The notes under the pieces were generated by a model that had not been told where the DNA came from, ran no database searches, and saw only the letters and a program-made list of their open reading frames with translations. A stretch of DNA of 64,000 nucleotides from Parascedosporium putredinis (taxonomy: Eukaryota; Ascomycota; Sordariomycetes; Microascales; Microascaceae): the NCBI GenBank assembly GCA_949357655.1, contig CASHTG010000015.1:1674001-1738000 (forward strand), given 5' to 3'. Made by a program: the position numbers and the translations under genes. This document shows positions 1 to 12,746 of the stretch, piece after piece (positions within the stretch are counted from its first letter, which is position 1; each line of letters opens with the position of its first letter).

Positions 1-2039
1 GCCGGGCGGGCATTGGCTCCATGATGCATGACGGGTGGGCGAGAAACGGGCTCGGGCGTGTTCATCTGCCTCATACCCTCCAGTTCGCGCACCGGCGTGT
101 TCCTTGAGCCTTGGTCATCCTCGGAGCTAGATATCGTGTCAGGGGACGCCGCAGGCGGCGTATAATGAGCCCCATCAACCCTGGAATTTTGAAGTACATG
201 TCCAGTAGAGTTATTGCCAAACGGCATGTTCATGACGGGCGGCGGGAAGTGGCCGTTCATCCCCGCCTGAGGGTCGGACGAATTCCGGCCATGGTTGTAT
301 GGTGGGCCAGGTCTCTGGCCACCAAAGGGAATGGTTGGAACGGCGCCGCCCTGGGGGATTTCATTCGGGGAAAAGGAGCGAACGGAGGCCGAGTCGTCAG
401 TAAATCCGATGGCACGGTTCCTTGGCGGGAGTTTCCTGTCGTGCCAGTGCTCAGCCGGTTGCTCCGGCGGCTGCTACTTCGCTGATGCAACTTCTCGTTC
501 TCGTCCCACTCATTCATCCTCTGTCCCGTCAAATCCTTTAGTCGCTTTCTCCACTCCCTTTCGGACCAAGAGGCACTGCCGTCCATGACGATGAGCTGCG
601 AAACATCGAGCGTGTCCAGATAGCCGTATCGCCTATGTTTTGGCATAGCGAACATCAGCGACCTCGGGTCAAGGGTGCTCGCCACGAGTCTACCGGGCCG
701 GCCGTAAAGACCAAAAGTGTCCCAGGTTGGGAACAAGAATCGAAGAAGCATTTCGAATCCACTAACGGCGGGGTGGGTCTCTGGCATGACGAAAACGAAA
801 CCTTCCGTCGAGGAGGGAGGCTCCGAGTGGATTGTGATGTTGCCCTCGATCTTGAGAAGGGTTGAGGCATCAATCAAGGATTTGGCCTGGGGGTAGATGC
901 CGTATGCAGAATAAGCATCGGTGATTGTTGCAATGGGCCTTGCCTTTTTCTGGCGCTTCCCTTCCTTCTTGGTGTCGTAAAACTTGATATCGCCCTTGAG
1001 GACGGGGATATGGGACCGGTCGTAGGGCGACCGTTTCTTCATTTCCTTTTGAAGCTTTTGATACTCCTTCTCGTCGGGTGGCGTGATGACGCACCAACAG
1101 CGCCTCCACGGGACACCGGCACCGAAACGCACTCGTACCCACGCCTCGTTCTTGAACTTCATGCGTTCCATGATGATGTTGATATTATTGAGCAGCTTGC
1201 CCTTGCCCGCTATCAAGGCGCCGCTATAGGCCTCCTGAAGCGAGGCATGCTCGAACATGGCTAGTCTTATACTAGCAGTCCACTGAATGAGCGTATCATG
1301 GGAGTTGAAGTGAAGGAGGTACCGGTTGCGGCCGGCTGTTGAGATGCTCAGAATATTCTGAAGGGGCTGTTCGTCGGTTGACCTTGTTGGCAGCGACTCA
1401 ATCTAGACGAGTGTTAGTAGCCCCGCCCCCGCTTCGAATTCTCAAAACGCTCGATTAACGACGAGACTTACCATCTTGATCGAGGCATCGGTGAGATTGA
1501 TGAATTTGGGCAAAACCTCGCCGTCATCGCCGGCAGCATCGAGTTCCGCGGCATCCCAGAGGGAAAGAACGGTGCCCACAAGCTGGGCAAAACATTCCGT
1601 CCACGTCCTATCAGGATTTGGTCGGCCCTCTACAAGCAGCATATTAGTATTGGTATAAGGAAATGCAATCAGTCTCCGGGTGGTCGGGTGCCGTGAAAAA
1701 GGGATGGGGGAGATCGAGACAAGCGGAAGCTCTCAGGAATGTACAAGACGAACGCTAGAATCAAGCAAGATCATCACAGGGAGAGAGCAGAAACAGCTCG
1801 GTAAACAAGACACCCCTCCCCTCCCCGCCATCTCCAGGAAGAATAAACCCCTCCCAAAAAAGGAAAAAGAAAAAGAGAGAAAGAGAAATCCGCTTACGGG
1901 TATTCTGGTCGTCCAACTTTAGGAAGTATCCTTCTTGGTAGAGCTTATTTCCGTGTCCATTCAAAAAAGTGAACACGGGCTGAAGCTCGGGGATCATGTC
2001 TTCGATATCCATGAAGGGCGGTTGATAGGTCTGTACCAT
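1..2039 (-). CDS. CAF120/SKG3-like PH-domain protein (3' end outside window)
   Basis: This gene resembles the fungal Caf120/Skg3 family, PH-domain proteins linked in yeast to the CCR4-NOT complex and the bud neck. The start is placed at 2039, where the protein reads MVQTYQPP and then the family block PELQPVFTFLNGHGNKLYQE; an upstream in-frame start at 2216 is possible but looks like leader. Introns are 1630-1897 (branch ACTAAT) and 1403-1471. After the second intron come the block EVLPKFINLTDASIKM, a PH-like region with QWTASIRLAMFEHASLQEAY, and a second PH-like segment (WRRCWCVITPP). From about 410-425 the frame shifts by one missing base, and a Pro/Asn/Gly-rich low-complexity tail then continues open to base 1. 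The C-terminus lies beyond the window. The family call is firm; the exact orthologue is inferred. Confidence 0.82.
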
Positions 2040-3560
2040 AGACAGTGGTCGTGAAGAAGTTCGTTTGTGAGTGTTCTGGCTGTTTACGGTGGGGGAGTCA
2101 TCGAGGGGTTGGCTCGGGGAGTTTGCGCTCCAGAGGAGGGGTTGATGCTTGTGGTTGCGCGTTAGTCGCTCGTGTTTGGCTAAAGGTTTCGGTAGCGGCG
2201 GGTCTGCCACTCGCAAATGCTGAATCGCGGGGTTTCTGAGGGGCGGCTGTGGTGGTGGCCACTGAGTCTCGTGAGCCGGTAAATTGCGAGATGAAGGAGA
2301 GAACTGTGGAAAAGGGAAGGGGGAGAAAAGGTTAGCATTTATTGTTCTTATTATTATTTAAACGAAAGCAGCACCAGAAAGTGGTGGGTATGGTCGGAAT
2401 GGCGCCGCCTGAAGAATATTGGACAAGGAATGGATGCGTATGTGTCTTGTTTCTCAGTTTGGTAAAGACAGCGCATGTGGGATAGTGATGTACACTTGGC
2501 ACTCAATCGCCGCTGGATCATCTCGGGCTGGGGCTGGACTGGGTGTGGGTGCCCTGGGAGTGATCCAGGTCATCCGCTTGACTGGGTACGGGGTGGGTGT
2601 ATGTGTTTTTTGGGCTTGCGACCAGCTAGGGTGTGTCGCTATGATATTTACCTCGATTGCGCCCCATGTTGACGACAGCACCAATTTAAAGCCTTTGGAG
2701 GGCCCAAGTCGATATTAGGCGCTCACTAAGAAGGGAGTGAGGAAAAAGAAAGGAAAAAGAAATAGACGAGAAGAAACCAGAGTTCAGTTGTTAATTTTTC
2801 TTTTCCGCTCTAGCTTTTGCCTATCACGCAGCAAACCAAAGGTGATCGAGAGACACGGGTGGAGACGAGCTGCAACCACGGCGTCAAAGATACCCGATGC
2901 GCTTCGGTCCCTGCGGCAGGTCGAGTCCTGGTGTCGACACTGTCTAAGTTTCAGTAAGTCGAGTCGGCTGGGGCGGGCGAGCTTTGGGACCAAACGGTAA
3001 TCTGGGAGCGGCGCGCGAGTTCTGGTCGGAGGTCGGGTCGAATTACAATCGAGAGGCGCAAATGCAAACACGGGCGCGAGAAAGCGCCGAGTCCCGGGCG
3101 TTGGAATGTATACTATGACGTGGGAGAATTCAAGATGGGGGCGAGGAGAAAGAGGGAAAGGCAAAAGAGGGAATCGCAAGACGAGGCAAGGTGGAGAGAC
3201 AGAGAGGGAGAGGGTGAGAAGGTGAGAAGGGGGAAAGAGAGAGAAAGAGAGAGAGAGAACAAGAAGAGAGAAAACAGAAAAGAAAGAATCCAGGCTAAGA
3301 AAGAAGGAGCGAGGGAGAGTCTAATAACGGAGGGAAAAAGGGAAAGGGAAAATGTGGACAACCACGTAATGGCGTGGATGCTCTTAAGGTTTCGTCGGCC
3401 GGAGGGTCAGCCAAGAAAGATGTGCGAGCCTGAAGTAGTGAAGAGCGGAGCAGGTTATTATGGGCCGACCTAGCTTGGTGGCTGCTGTCTGCCAGCAGAT
3501 CAAGGGAACACCGGTAGATTGATAGTAACCGCAAGATGAGGACGATACATCATTGATCAA
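2040..3560 (-). promoter_or_regulatory. Upstream region of the CAF120-like gene with a polypurine tract
   Basis: This is non-coding DNA upstream of the minus-strand gene that starts at 2039. On the minus strand it is strongly pyrimidine-rich, as many fungal promoters and leaders are. The densest part is 3135-3353, about nine purines in ten on the plus strand with runs of GAGA. No convincing TATA box or conserved protein was seen. Open frames here are low-complexity Arg/Lys/Glu or Ser/Leu products of the purine bias and are not called. Confidence 0.45.
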
Positions 3561-4337
3561 CAAGAAAGTGGTTAATCGATGGCGGGAATGGTGGGAAGGG
3601 GGTGGGGGACGGCTTTTTGAGGGCAGCAATGATGGGGGCACACATCCACTGTCAAGCGTTAGGGTCCTCGACGCTCGACGCTCGACACGGAAGAAGAGGA
3701 AGGGGGAAGCGGAGAGAAGAATTCGAGGTGCGAATACGGCCAGACCATGCGAGGCCCGTTGCCCTCCAAGCTCGATCTGTGAGCCTCGAAATGGAGATTT
3801 CTCGTAAAGACGAAGCATCAGCCCAAAACGGGATAGGCGAGGCATTCCTCCAACTGTTTGGAGTATCAGCAACGGTGGGCATCAAACCAAGAGAAGCTCG
3901 TCTTAGTGGAACATGGAAGGGCTGCTTGACGAAAACGGGTCGGCCTTTGTCCTTGACCCTTGGCCAGGTACATCCATCAAATCAAATCGCTTCCATCCCT
4001 TCCGGACAGCTTGCGGCGGAGGTGGTGGAGGTAGCACAGGCAAGTACTTGGTACATGTACCATTGCTAGTGTCCACAGTCACCACGAGCATCGACCAAAG
4101 CCGCATGCCGATACGACCAAGCTCGAGAATTCCCAGCCCACTATGTCATTGCCCACCCAAGGAAAATGACGAAAAGAAAAGAAAAAAGAAAACAAGAGAA
4201 AAAGCTCCCTGACCTTCTTGATCCTCCACTCCACCCAAGGCATGCAGACCAGACCCATGGAGTACTGAATAACAGACAAGACGGACACTCACAGCTTCCT
4301 TGATGCTTTGCTTGCGTCCAATGGTCGATGGATAGTG

Positions 4338-4376
4338 CCAATGGATCAATGATGGAATGGATCATTGATCCATTGG
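4338..4376. repeat. Perfect 16-bp inverted repeat with 7-base loop
   Basis: The left arm CCAATGGATCAATGAT (4338-4353) and right arm ATCATTGATCCATTGG (4361-4376) are exact reverse complements around a 7-base spacer. The arms contain the GGATCAAT/ATTGATCC motif that recurs in other spacers of this window. It is too short to be an element with its own gene. It could be a miniature-element footprint, a paired protein-binding site or chance. Confidence 0.85.
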
Positions 4377-6162
4377 ATGTATTAGTACACACAAAATTCA
4401 AATAATGCAGGTGCAAGCCCGGAAAAGTACATAACACACTGCAGAGTTTTGGTGCCGACAGAAACTCGAGACACCCATCTTCCCGATTCCTGTGCCCTCC
4501 CCGCCTAAAATTCCCTCGTTCCTGACAAGAGACCTTCCGTGTTGAGAAGATTGATCCAACAGCACGACCAATTGTGCAAATCACCCGTGGTCCACCCTGC
4601 GATAATACTACTTTAAGGGAAATGCAACACGCGACGCAAACTACATCCACAGAAGGTAATAGTTGAGGACCGGAACAGTTGGCCTGATTGCCAAAAGGGC
4701 AGCACACATAGGCATGGGCCAAGGTCAACGGGTCTCAATCCCTCCAGGCCCAAGCGGGTATTCCGAGTTTCGTCTCGCTTGTTGATGGTATCATGTGCAA
4801 ACCGGAATCAGCCTGTCCTCCCCCAAGTCTTGGCCTTTCACACGCACCTTGGCCACAAGTTCTTGTTGCACTCAGGTTTACAGCTTACAACCGTGGGAAA
4901 GACAATTGTCGAGGAAACCAAGAGAGGTTGGAAACTTCCATAATTTTAGCAAGCTTCAATGTTCCTCCAAGCAGGCCTTGCATCATGATAGCGCACAAGC
5001 CAAGAGAATGTTTGGTGCTTGACGGAACACGGAACAGCTAAGCTCTGGGCACCAGATACTCATGCATACACTTTCCTCACTCCGCCCATCTGGGAACTGA
5101 GAGCGAAAGCGAGCGAGTTGAAGGTCCGCCAAACCCGAAGGAAAAAGAACCCAGAAAAAGAAGAGGAAAAAGAAAAGGCGGGCCTCCTCGGGCGCTGACG
5201 AATACCCTCGCCCTAGCGTCTTGCGTTAATGATGTACTTGTGGACGCGGCCGTTATTCACGCTCCATCCTCCAAAGCATGGATTATGACAAACCGGAGAT
5301 ACTTCGTCCAGAGAATACATCCGTGGATGGATGTATTGGATCGCACACAAACACAAACTTCCAGGAGAACAATTCTGGTCTTTTGGAGGTGCGGCGTGAC
5401 ACCCTCCCGCCAGTCCCGTCCCAACTTACTGCAAGCACTATCACTCAACGCATAGCGCTAGACATATCTTGGAGGTCGGAACGTCAATCCAGTGGCTTTA
5501 CGTACATCAGAATGACCAAACAATCAATGATGGTGAAAGGAGGCTAATCGGGCGAATAGCTCGCATATCCTCGAGAAATGGTTAAACCGGCATCCTCCTC
5601 TCCAGGAGCCCTTTGGTGCGCTGCAATTCAGAGCTGTGGCAAATCCCGCCCAAGACTTGAGCGAGGCTACCGGGCGGATGCTTTCAGGGCCGGGGCAGCG
5701 GGCAGCGGGCAGCGAGTTCTGAACATGGATGGGCGTCGCAACAGGAGCGGAAGAGCAGGTTGCGTCGAGAAAGATGGCCACGCCCACCCCTGTTGCGCTG
5801 GCGCCAAGAGGCTTGTCTGATCCAGTCGACGTATTGCATGACGACGTGATGAGACGATATCCCGCAGGGTTGAGCACGTTCAATGGCTACGCTAGGTCCC
5901 TCCCGGATGCTGCGGCGATACAATCCTCAGTTTTGCTTGCTCTCTTTTCTTTCTCCCCCGCCCTCTTCCACAGGAACCAGAGGAGGCTAACGACATCGCA
6001 CATAAAAAAAATCCCCTCCCCCACAATGGCTTGCGACGCTTTCTCCCGGGGACTGGCGACTGGCGACCTACTCACTACCTACACGTACTGAGGATCTCAA
6101 GAGGCAATGGATATATACAAAAGGATGCGGAGGATGAAAAGGCATTAAGCCTAACCAAAACC

Positions 6163-6182
6163 AAAAAAAAAAAAAAAAAAAA
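6163..6182 (+). repeat. Poly(A) run of 20
   Basis: An uninterrupted run of about 20 A follows an A-rich stretch. No retroposed gene or target-site duplication was recognised next to it. Given the homopolymer errors elsewhere, its exact length is unreliable. Confidence 0.8.
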
Positions 6183-8052
6183 GGAGGAACAAAGAAGAAT
6201 TATTCTCCGTCAAACCCACTTCGCCATTTCGTCGCGTCAAGTCCACGAATCCATGAGTGAGGATCTGTCTCAGGTGCAAATGGGGGCTGTGTATTGTCTT
6301 TTGGCCCGTTCCCAGCCCCATGTAAGAAGAAAGAAACGGGATCACAGGTGGTCGTAACGCTTCGTATCTCCAGGGGTGGAAACCCCAGCTCATAAATTCT
6401 CCGTCCATCTCGCCGGTACGAGACATCAACCGATGGCGCTGACAACACGAGCTCGAGGATTTTCGTTGCCCTGAGGGCTCCCGCTGGCTGTCAGGGCGCC
6501 AAGAAAGCCCGCTGTGCCCTCACAACTACCGGCTGATAAGGCCAAGAACCATTCGGAGCTGTACGATACGAATGGTCCTGGGCCCGTCCCTTGGCCCCTT
6601 GGGGTCAGACGGGACAATACAAATGGGGTGCCTGGCTCGCATTCCTCTTGGATATCGGTACGGAACCAGCAATATCAATGATCATTATGATTGCCTACGC
6701 ACACCAGAAGCCATTCTCGGGAGCACCCATGCGCCTCGGGGCCTCCATGGCTGTGCAGTGCAGTCAGAGTGCCCCTGGCGAATGTGATGACATCAACGGT
6801 CGGCTTTGACCGTGTGCGCGAAAGTCGAGCTCTGAAGGCTTTCAAGTCCCGGCGGCGACCCGGCCCTTTGGTCGCTCCTTTTATGGAATGGCGGGAGAAA
6901 TCATATTTGAACCCACACATTCTATCAACCCATCATCCCGTTTTAACTCACCAGCGCGCTTCAACGAATTCGTTGATGAATGAGTACGGCATAGATGGAA
7001 AAATAGGACAGCCCTAAACGTGCTTCAACTTCATGTTGATCGTGAGACGAAGTACACGGAGACCCTCTACGATTTTTTCCCGTTCCATTCCTTTTATTAT
7101 TCTTCCTTTTTTCTGTTATAGAAATGTCTCAACTCTCCCTTCCGTGCATCAAGAATTGGTTTCCTCTTTTCACCAACTCTTTTTCTTTTTCTTTCTTTTT
7201 CTTTTTTTTGGCGTGGGAATTCGTATTTGGACCCCGAAAAATGCTAAGCGAAACGGGCCGGGATGGCTGACCCAACCAGCACCTCTTCATCAACTCCCCT
7301 GGCCAATAGATCCAGTCATTCTCTTCATCCTCAAACGGGAGTCAATGCCTGCAATGCTATGAGTAATATGTGAGGAGCACTTGGTCGAGAAGGATCTATG
7401 GATCCCCTTTGATCAGTCCCATGCAATCATCGGTCTCCTAATAAAGAACTGCAGGACGAGCTCAATGCCCAGAATAGTATGTGGCCGAGGGCTCAACTCT
7501 TGGTCTGGCTTCATCAATATTCGTATCGCTCGGAAACGGTATAGGGGAGTAATAATCAATATCCCGAGGCTGCTTCCCGTTCGCTCGCTATCTCTCCGCA
7601 TCACTGATGTAGTTTTCGTCCTCCATCTCGACAAAGTGGGTCGAACATCGGCGCTACTACACTACAGTCCTCTCCTCGACATGCAGCACTGGCTATTACT
7701 GAGCGCGTGTGCCCCGGTCATAATAGATCATTGGTGGCATAGATCAAAACATCTCGATTTCTACCACTGATGCCTCGGTACCCCTCGATTGCCCGCTGTC
7801 TCCGCTGTCAAGGTTCGCAAACTTGAGGGCAGGGCCGGGGACGATTAGGCTCCATTATTCGGAACCAGCACAGCTCGACAGGAGAGACACGCAGATGCAC
7901 GCAGATGCACAGCTGATCCCCTTGCCATCATCATTCGTCATCAGTCCCAAGCGGGAGATTAGACGACATGGCCCGATCTTCAAATCAATGTCAGGCTTTT
8001 GCGATTCAACGCCGCGCATCCTGATGATGATGGACTGTCTCCTTCACGCTCT

Positions 8053-8108
8053 AGGCTCCATCTGGGGCTCCATTCCCTGGGGTTCCATTTCCTGGGGCTC
8101 CATTTCCG
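8053..8108 (+). repeat. Imperfect tandem repeat, unit about 15-16 bp
   Basis: Four imperfect copies of a unit like GGGGCTCCATTTCCT lie end to end. In one frame they encode a repeated Gly-Ser-Ile-x-Trp, but the surrounding 129-codon frame (7823-8212) has no recognisable domain, so it is not called as a gene. Confidence 0.75.
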
Positions 8109-10485
8109 AACAACTTGAGACCGTTTTGGCGGCTTGGTCCTACGCACTCTCCCTCTCCACGCTGACCCACTACGGACTTGCCCTCCTGGACAACATGCTC
8201 GTCGACTGGTAAATTAGAAAAGGGCGGTCGCGCCGAAATCCCATTCATTGATGCAGATGTAAAGACTTGTCTGTCTCACATCTTATCTCTTGTCTTCTTT
8301 TCAATCACCATAACTTGATACAGTGTTGCAACAACTCATCTGCTATCTCTCTCTCAAAAGCCAGGAGGGCTCGTAGATCAATCGATGTATAAGTCAAGTC
8401 TTGGGAGGGCCTACAAATACCCGCATCAAATATAGAATATCAAGAAGGGGAGCCATCCAGCTAAAACCCTCGGCGCCACGAGATAGTAGACAATGAGTAC
8501 ATCCATCTAGCGCGCTTTCCCAGGCCCCCGCACACTCGGCTCATGGCTAGGGCAGTAAATGGGATTCCCTTCCTTCAAACATCAATACTTCTCTGATATT
8601 GTTGAGGTGTGTGTTTGGTCTCCTGTTCCTTGTTCTCCCGGTCCCTCTGCCCTTGGCTTGTCCAATCTCCTGCCCTGATTTACGTGCATCATATCATCTT
8701 CATCACAAAGAATGAGCTGCCTACTTGCGACACATGTATTTATTGGCATGGCTGAAGCCAATAGCTCCTTTTACATGTAGTTCATGTCGGCATACTGAAT
8801 CAAAAACTACATGTAATGGATCATTCGTAAACCTTACATATACAAACATCTAACATTGAGATGTAAGCGAGGCAGTTCACTTCCCATGCTGTCCTAGGGT
8901 CTTCGGCTCCTGACAGTCATCGTCCCGCGAGATCCAGGGGCCCGGAATGCGACATGGATGGGATCGCCATCGATCGGTGTGAGAAGCCATCGTTTCTTTG
9001 AATGGAGAGCCTCAGCCTGCATCACTCACCGCACATGGCCCTCTCCTTCTCTCCGCGTGCACCCTTCAAACGTGGCATGGCTGGAACGTCCTAAACCAAT
9101 TGCCACTGCATCCCCCTGTATTGTAAAGAAAGGTGATACACCAGACTGTTTTGGTTTCACGCCAATGGACTGCCGTTTATTTCGTCAAGTTCTGTGTACA
9201 AGCAGTGATGCAATAATACTATGTGATCTGCAAATGTCCAAGTTGGATCAGATGTCCATCGCCCACACCCCTACGCACACCTACGTCATATTTCATTGGT
9301 GCTCGAAATAGCCCGGAAAGCACAGGCAACCCAACTCATGCACCCCTCACGAGCCCATCCCCCATGCTCGTCAATATTGATGGATCTTGGGACCCTGCAC
9401 GCTATCAGAACACCCACTGCCGAGGTATCAATCCGCTTCCCAGTACCTGCTCGAAATGAGCGACAACGTTGATGTATTGCTTGGAGTCACTCGGCGACTG
9501 AGGCTCGCAATGAAATGGCTCGCAATAAAGCTTAGATTTCACTTGGGAAGAACAGAGGGACCGCCCTTGTTTCCTTGGCTTTTTCTTCTTTTTGTTTTCT
9601 CAGAAAGAAAAAAAAAAGTTAATAGATAAACCTAAGAGTTCTGACCATGCTTGACATGGGGAGATGAACCAAATCAGCACAATGCGCCGTCAACCTTGAA
9701 CCCAGGTCATCCAATGTTGGTGCAAAATCGGAACATGAAGCATTCATTCAATTGAGACCCTCGAGCAGAGGCCCCCAAAAATTGAAGACCCTGGAGACTT
9801 TGATCGGTTGTTGATGTGTCCACCAGTGACGAACCCGAGATAGAAGACCTACCACGTGCAAGGGAATGGGTAGAACTTGAAGCCTGGAGGGATCTGGAAG
9901 ATGAGGAAGGTCAATGTATCCTATGTAACCTTAAATTCTAACCCTTTTGAGCTGTTGGGGACCGGAGTGTCCCTGATAGGAATAGATACGGATGGGTGGG
10001 CCGGCCAGCGTTGGTCCATTCAATCCAAGTGCTTCATTTTACTCTCTGGTGTCTGGCCGGTGATGTGGTAATCAAATCGATAGAGGTTGATTAGCACATG
10101 GTTTAGTCTGTCCAGTGACAACCCTGCAACCCAACAGTCATTCGCTCATCCAGTCACAGTTTGGCTATTCTATGCTCGATAGTCCTTTGCAATCGTCACT
10201 TTCCGGCCAGGCCCACCATCGCCCTACAGCAATCCCCCATCTCCTCTTTGCACCCTCTTCCCCCAACAGCGCCTTTCTCGTCCCAAATTCGACACCATCG
10301 AGGGTATGGGAAGATAGCCGGGATACGCCCGAACGCAAGGCTGGGGCATGCTGCAGATGCCGCCCACACAAGCCCGTTCCAGGCAGCGGGATCTGATGCA
10401 CACCCGCCACCGATCTGAAATGCCAGAAGTCGATTACTGGCCGGACTATACCTTTCCTCATGCTTGGAGGGCGCCCGCCTCCTCC

Positions 10486-10510
10486 AGAAGCAGAAGCAGA
10501 AGCAGAAGCA
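10486..10510 (+). repeat. AGAAGC hexanucleotide microsatellite
   Basis: About four tandem AGAAGC units lie roughly 150 bp upstream of the PP2C start codon at 10664, so probably in its promoter or leader. Confidence 0.75.
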
Positions 10511-10663
10511 CCCTGCCACCTCGTGCTGAGATGCCCTTCGTTCTCGGAATGAGGACGCCACTACTTTAGCACCACGGCCGCTCCCCTTCACCCTCGGCCC
10601 CGCCCCGTCGCGATCGTGTCAACACGCCCAGCGCGCCCTTGCAGCGCGCACTAGCACAAAAAG

Positions 10664-11891
10664 ATGGTCTTCAGGTATCGTCTCGCTCCCTCCGGCGTCA
10701 GAGGAGCCTCCCGGTCGCCCCCTACCGAAACTACCTTTTCGATTCGATACGGGCATCGCGCTCTTTGCGAAACGAGCCCCTCGACCCTTCCCCCACCCTT
10801 TATGTCCATGCCGTCAGCCTCGTTCTCAGATCCCCTTAGCACTTTCGATAGGAGCCGCGATCGGCGACGGCAATGGATCAATGGTGAGCTGATTCGCGGG
10901 CATACAAACGGCGACGATGCCGTGTATGCAAGCGATTATTTCATATGTGCAAACGACGGTGTCGGGGCTTGGTCCACAAGGCCCCGGGGACATGCCGGGT
11001 AAGCTTTCTCAATCACTTTTTAGATGTTTCGCGTGTTCCTCTGTTTTGCTAAACGTTCTCCTGCTCGTGTGGCTATCAGGCTGTGGTCACGATTAATACT
11101 GCACTTTTGGGTGGCGGCGATGGAGGACGATATGCTCAAACCCCGCGACCCAGGTCAAGAATATCAACCGGATCCTGTCGCTTACCTTGACCGAGCCTTT
11201 GGGCAAACTATCGAGGCGACTTCCTCCCCGAATGATTGCCAAGGAACCACCACGGCCTGTGGTGCTCAGCTACATTACAAGACATCCGTCGACGAAGGAG
11301 GACATGACACACCTCTATTATACGTCACAAACCTTGGGGATAGCCAGGTCCTGGTTCTGCGCCCCGCCGAGAAACAGGTGCTTTACAAAACGACGGAGCA
11401 GTGGCACTGGTTCGACTGTCCACGGCAGCTCGGGACTAATAGCCCGGATACGCCGCCGCAGAACGCCGTCGTCGATGTCCTCGAAATACAAGAAGGGGAT
11501 GTTGTCTTGGCCATGTCGGACGGCGTCATCGATAACTTATGGGAACACGAGATTGTCCGAATCGTGACTGAAAGTATGGAGAAGTGGGAGAACACGGAGG
11601 AGCCTCGCGTGAAATCTCTCGCCAAAATGCAGTTTGCTGCATCTGAACTAATGAATGCCGCCAAAGTTATTGCCTTGGACCCCTTCGCAGAGAGTCCTTA
11701 TATGGAACATGCGATAGAAGAAGGCCTAGCAAGCGCGGGAGGTATGTGACCCCCTTCCCCCTTCCCCTACCTTTTACCAAATATCCACTGATGTCGCGTT
11801 CTTTGATGAACTTGGCAATGATCTAACCATTGATGTAGGGAAGCTTGATGATATCAGCGTCGTAGCCGCACGCTGTGTCTCAAACAAATAG
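10664..11891 (+). CDS. PP2C-type protein phosphatase, Ptc7/Azr1 family
   Basis: A metal-dependent Ser/Thr phosphatase of the PPTC7/Ptc7 group (Azr1 in fission yeast), a family that acts largely in mitochondria. Three exons (introns 10999-11079 and 11742-11838) join in frame to 349 residues with no frame break. Visible motifs are NGDDAVYASDYF (about 82-93), the metal-site block CANDGVGAW, GTTTACGAQL, the NLGDSQVLVLRP strand, LAMSDGVIDNLW, and the C-terminal DDISVVAARC completed by the last 53-bp exon. The N-terminus (MVFRYRLAPSG) is basic and Ser/Arg-containing, consistent with a mitochondrial presequence; this is inferred. It lies upstream of and codirectional with UTP23. Confidence 0.92.
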
Positions 11892-12746
11892 GTGAACTGT
11901 AGGGGCAGGAGATATCTGGTTCTTTTTTCCTTGCTCCAATCTTCGTTTTCTTTCGGATAGACATTCTTGGCGACATTATTTTCACCGTTTTCCTTCCCAC
12001 CCCAGCATGGCGTTTGCGAGGAGAGTATGCAATGTCTTCATAAACAAGTATAGGGCAGGTTCACACCCTGGGTCGGTGGGTTCTCATATTATCTACATCC
12101 GGGAGATTCGGCGCCCACGTGTAAGGGACGTCTGCATTAATGCCTGGGTTGCGAATTCCATTCGCCTTTCTAATACCTAGTGATGTTTTTGGTATCAGGG
12201 ACGAGCATGGATTTGGATGGTCAACGTCAGTACGCCAGTTCACAGTTGGTTTTTTGAGGGTTTCAACTATATAAATCGAGAGATGCTACTTAAGAAGAAA
12301 AAAAGAAGAAAAATAAAGTAAAAACTCCTAGGTCCGAACTTGATTAGCCTGGTTTATGATTGAGATACGTCCATCTGCACAAGAGCTGGACTAACGTGAT
12401 ATCGATTCTTTGGGAGGGTGGAGGGTTGATTGTCGAGACCAAGATACCAGGTACATGGTGGATGTATCGTTCCATGTAACTTCGTAGTTTTAGGTGGGGT
12501 GCGGCTCACCGACTTCACCGAGACAGCTCCTCGATAAGATAAGAAAAATTCTGGGCCATATTTTTTTCCCACCAAGAATTCGTCACTCACAATATCTGCG
12601 TGCGGAAACCACAACTCCCACGCCACAACCCACGACTACGACCCCGATTGAAGCGCCCGAGCTTGCGTTAACTCGCCATCTTGAACCCTATCTAGGGAAC
12701 CCCTCAAGCCTTCCTCCCCTTTTCCTCGTTCCGAGATAATTCCAAG
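11892..12746. other. Spacer between PP2C and UTP23 genes
   Basis: This 855-bp spacer holds the 3' region of the phosphatase gene and the promoter and leader of UTP23. An A-rich segment near 12290-12320 could belong to 3'-end formation. No further gene or repeat was seen. Confidence 0.5.

Larger units (their letters stand above)
3561..10663. other. Long gene-free spacer
   Basis: Some 7.1 kb lie between the CAF120 promoter and the PP2C gene, with no protein I can recognise on either strand. It holds a perfect hairpin (4338-4376), an A20 run (6163-6182), an imperfect 15-16 bp tandem repeat (8053-8108), an AGAAGC microsatellite (10486-10510) and three TACATGTA palindromes (4052, 8772, 8808). Several open frames of 100-195 codons occur, but none shows family motifs or supported splice sites. 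Since the sequence has frequent indels, a weakly conserved gene could be hidden here. About 10560-10663 is the likely leader of the PP2C gene. Confidence 0.5.

Noticed and set aside
4141..4728. 195-codon minus-strand frame
   Set aside because: It is rich in Cys, Ser and Phe with no domain, no credible start context and no relation to neighbours.
7440..7640. Minus-strand segment with protein-like composition interrupted by TAG and TGA
   Set aside because: It might be a relic exon, since a C-to-T change would explain the TAG, but it is too short, has no family match and no supporting splice sites.
11024..11079. In-frame ATG at 11024 as the start of the phosphatase
   Set aside because: It lies inside the first intron. 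Splicing 10998 to 11080 joins GHAG to LWSRLILHFW as in the family and keeps the metal-binding motif of exon 1.
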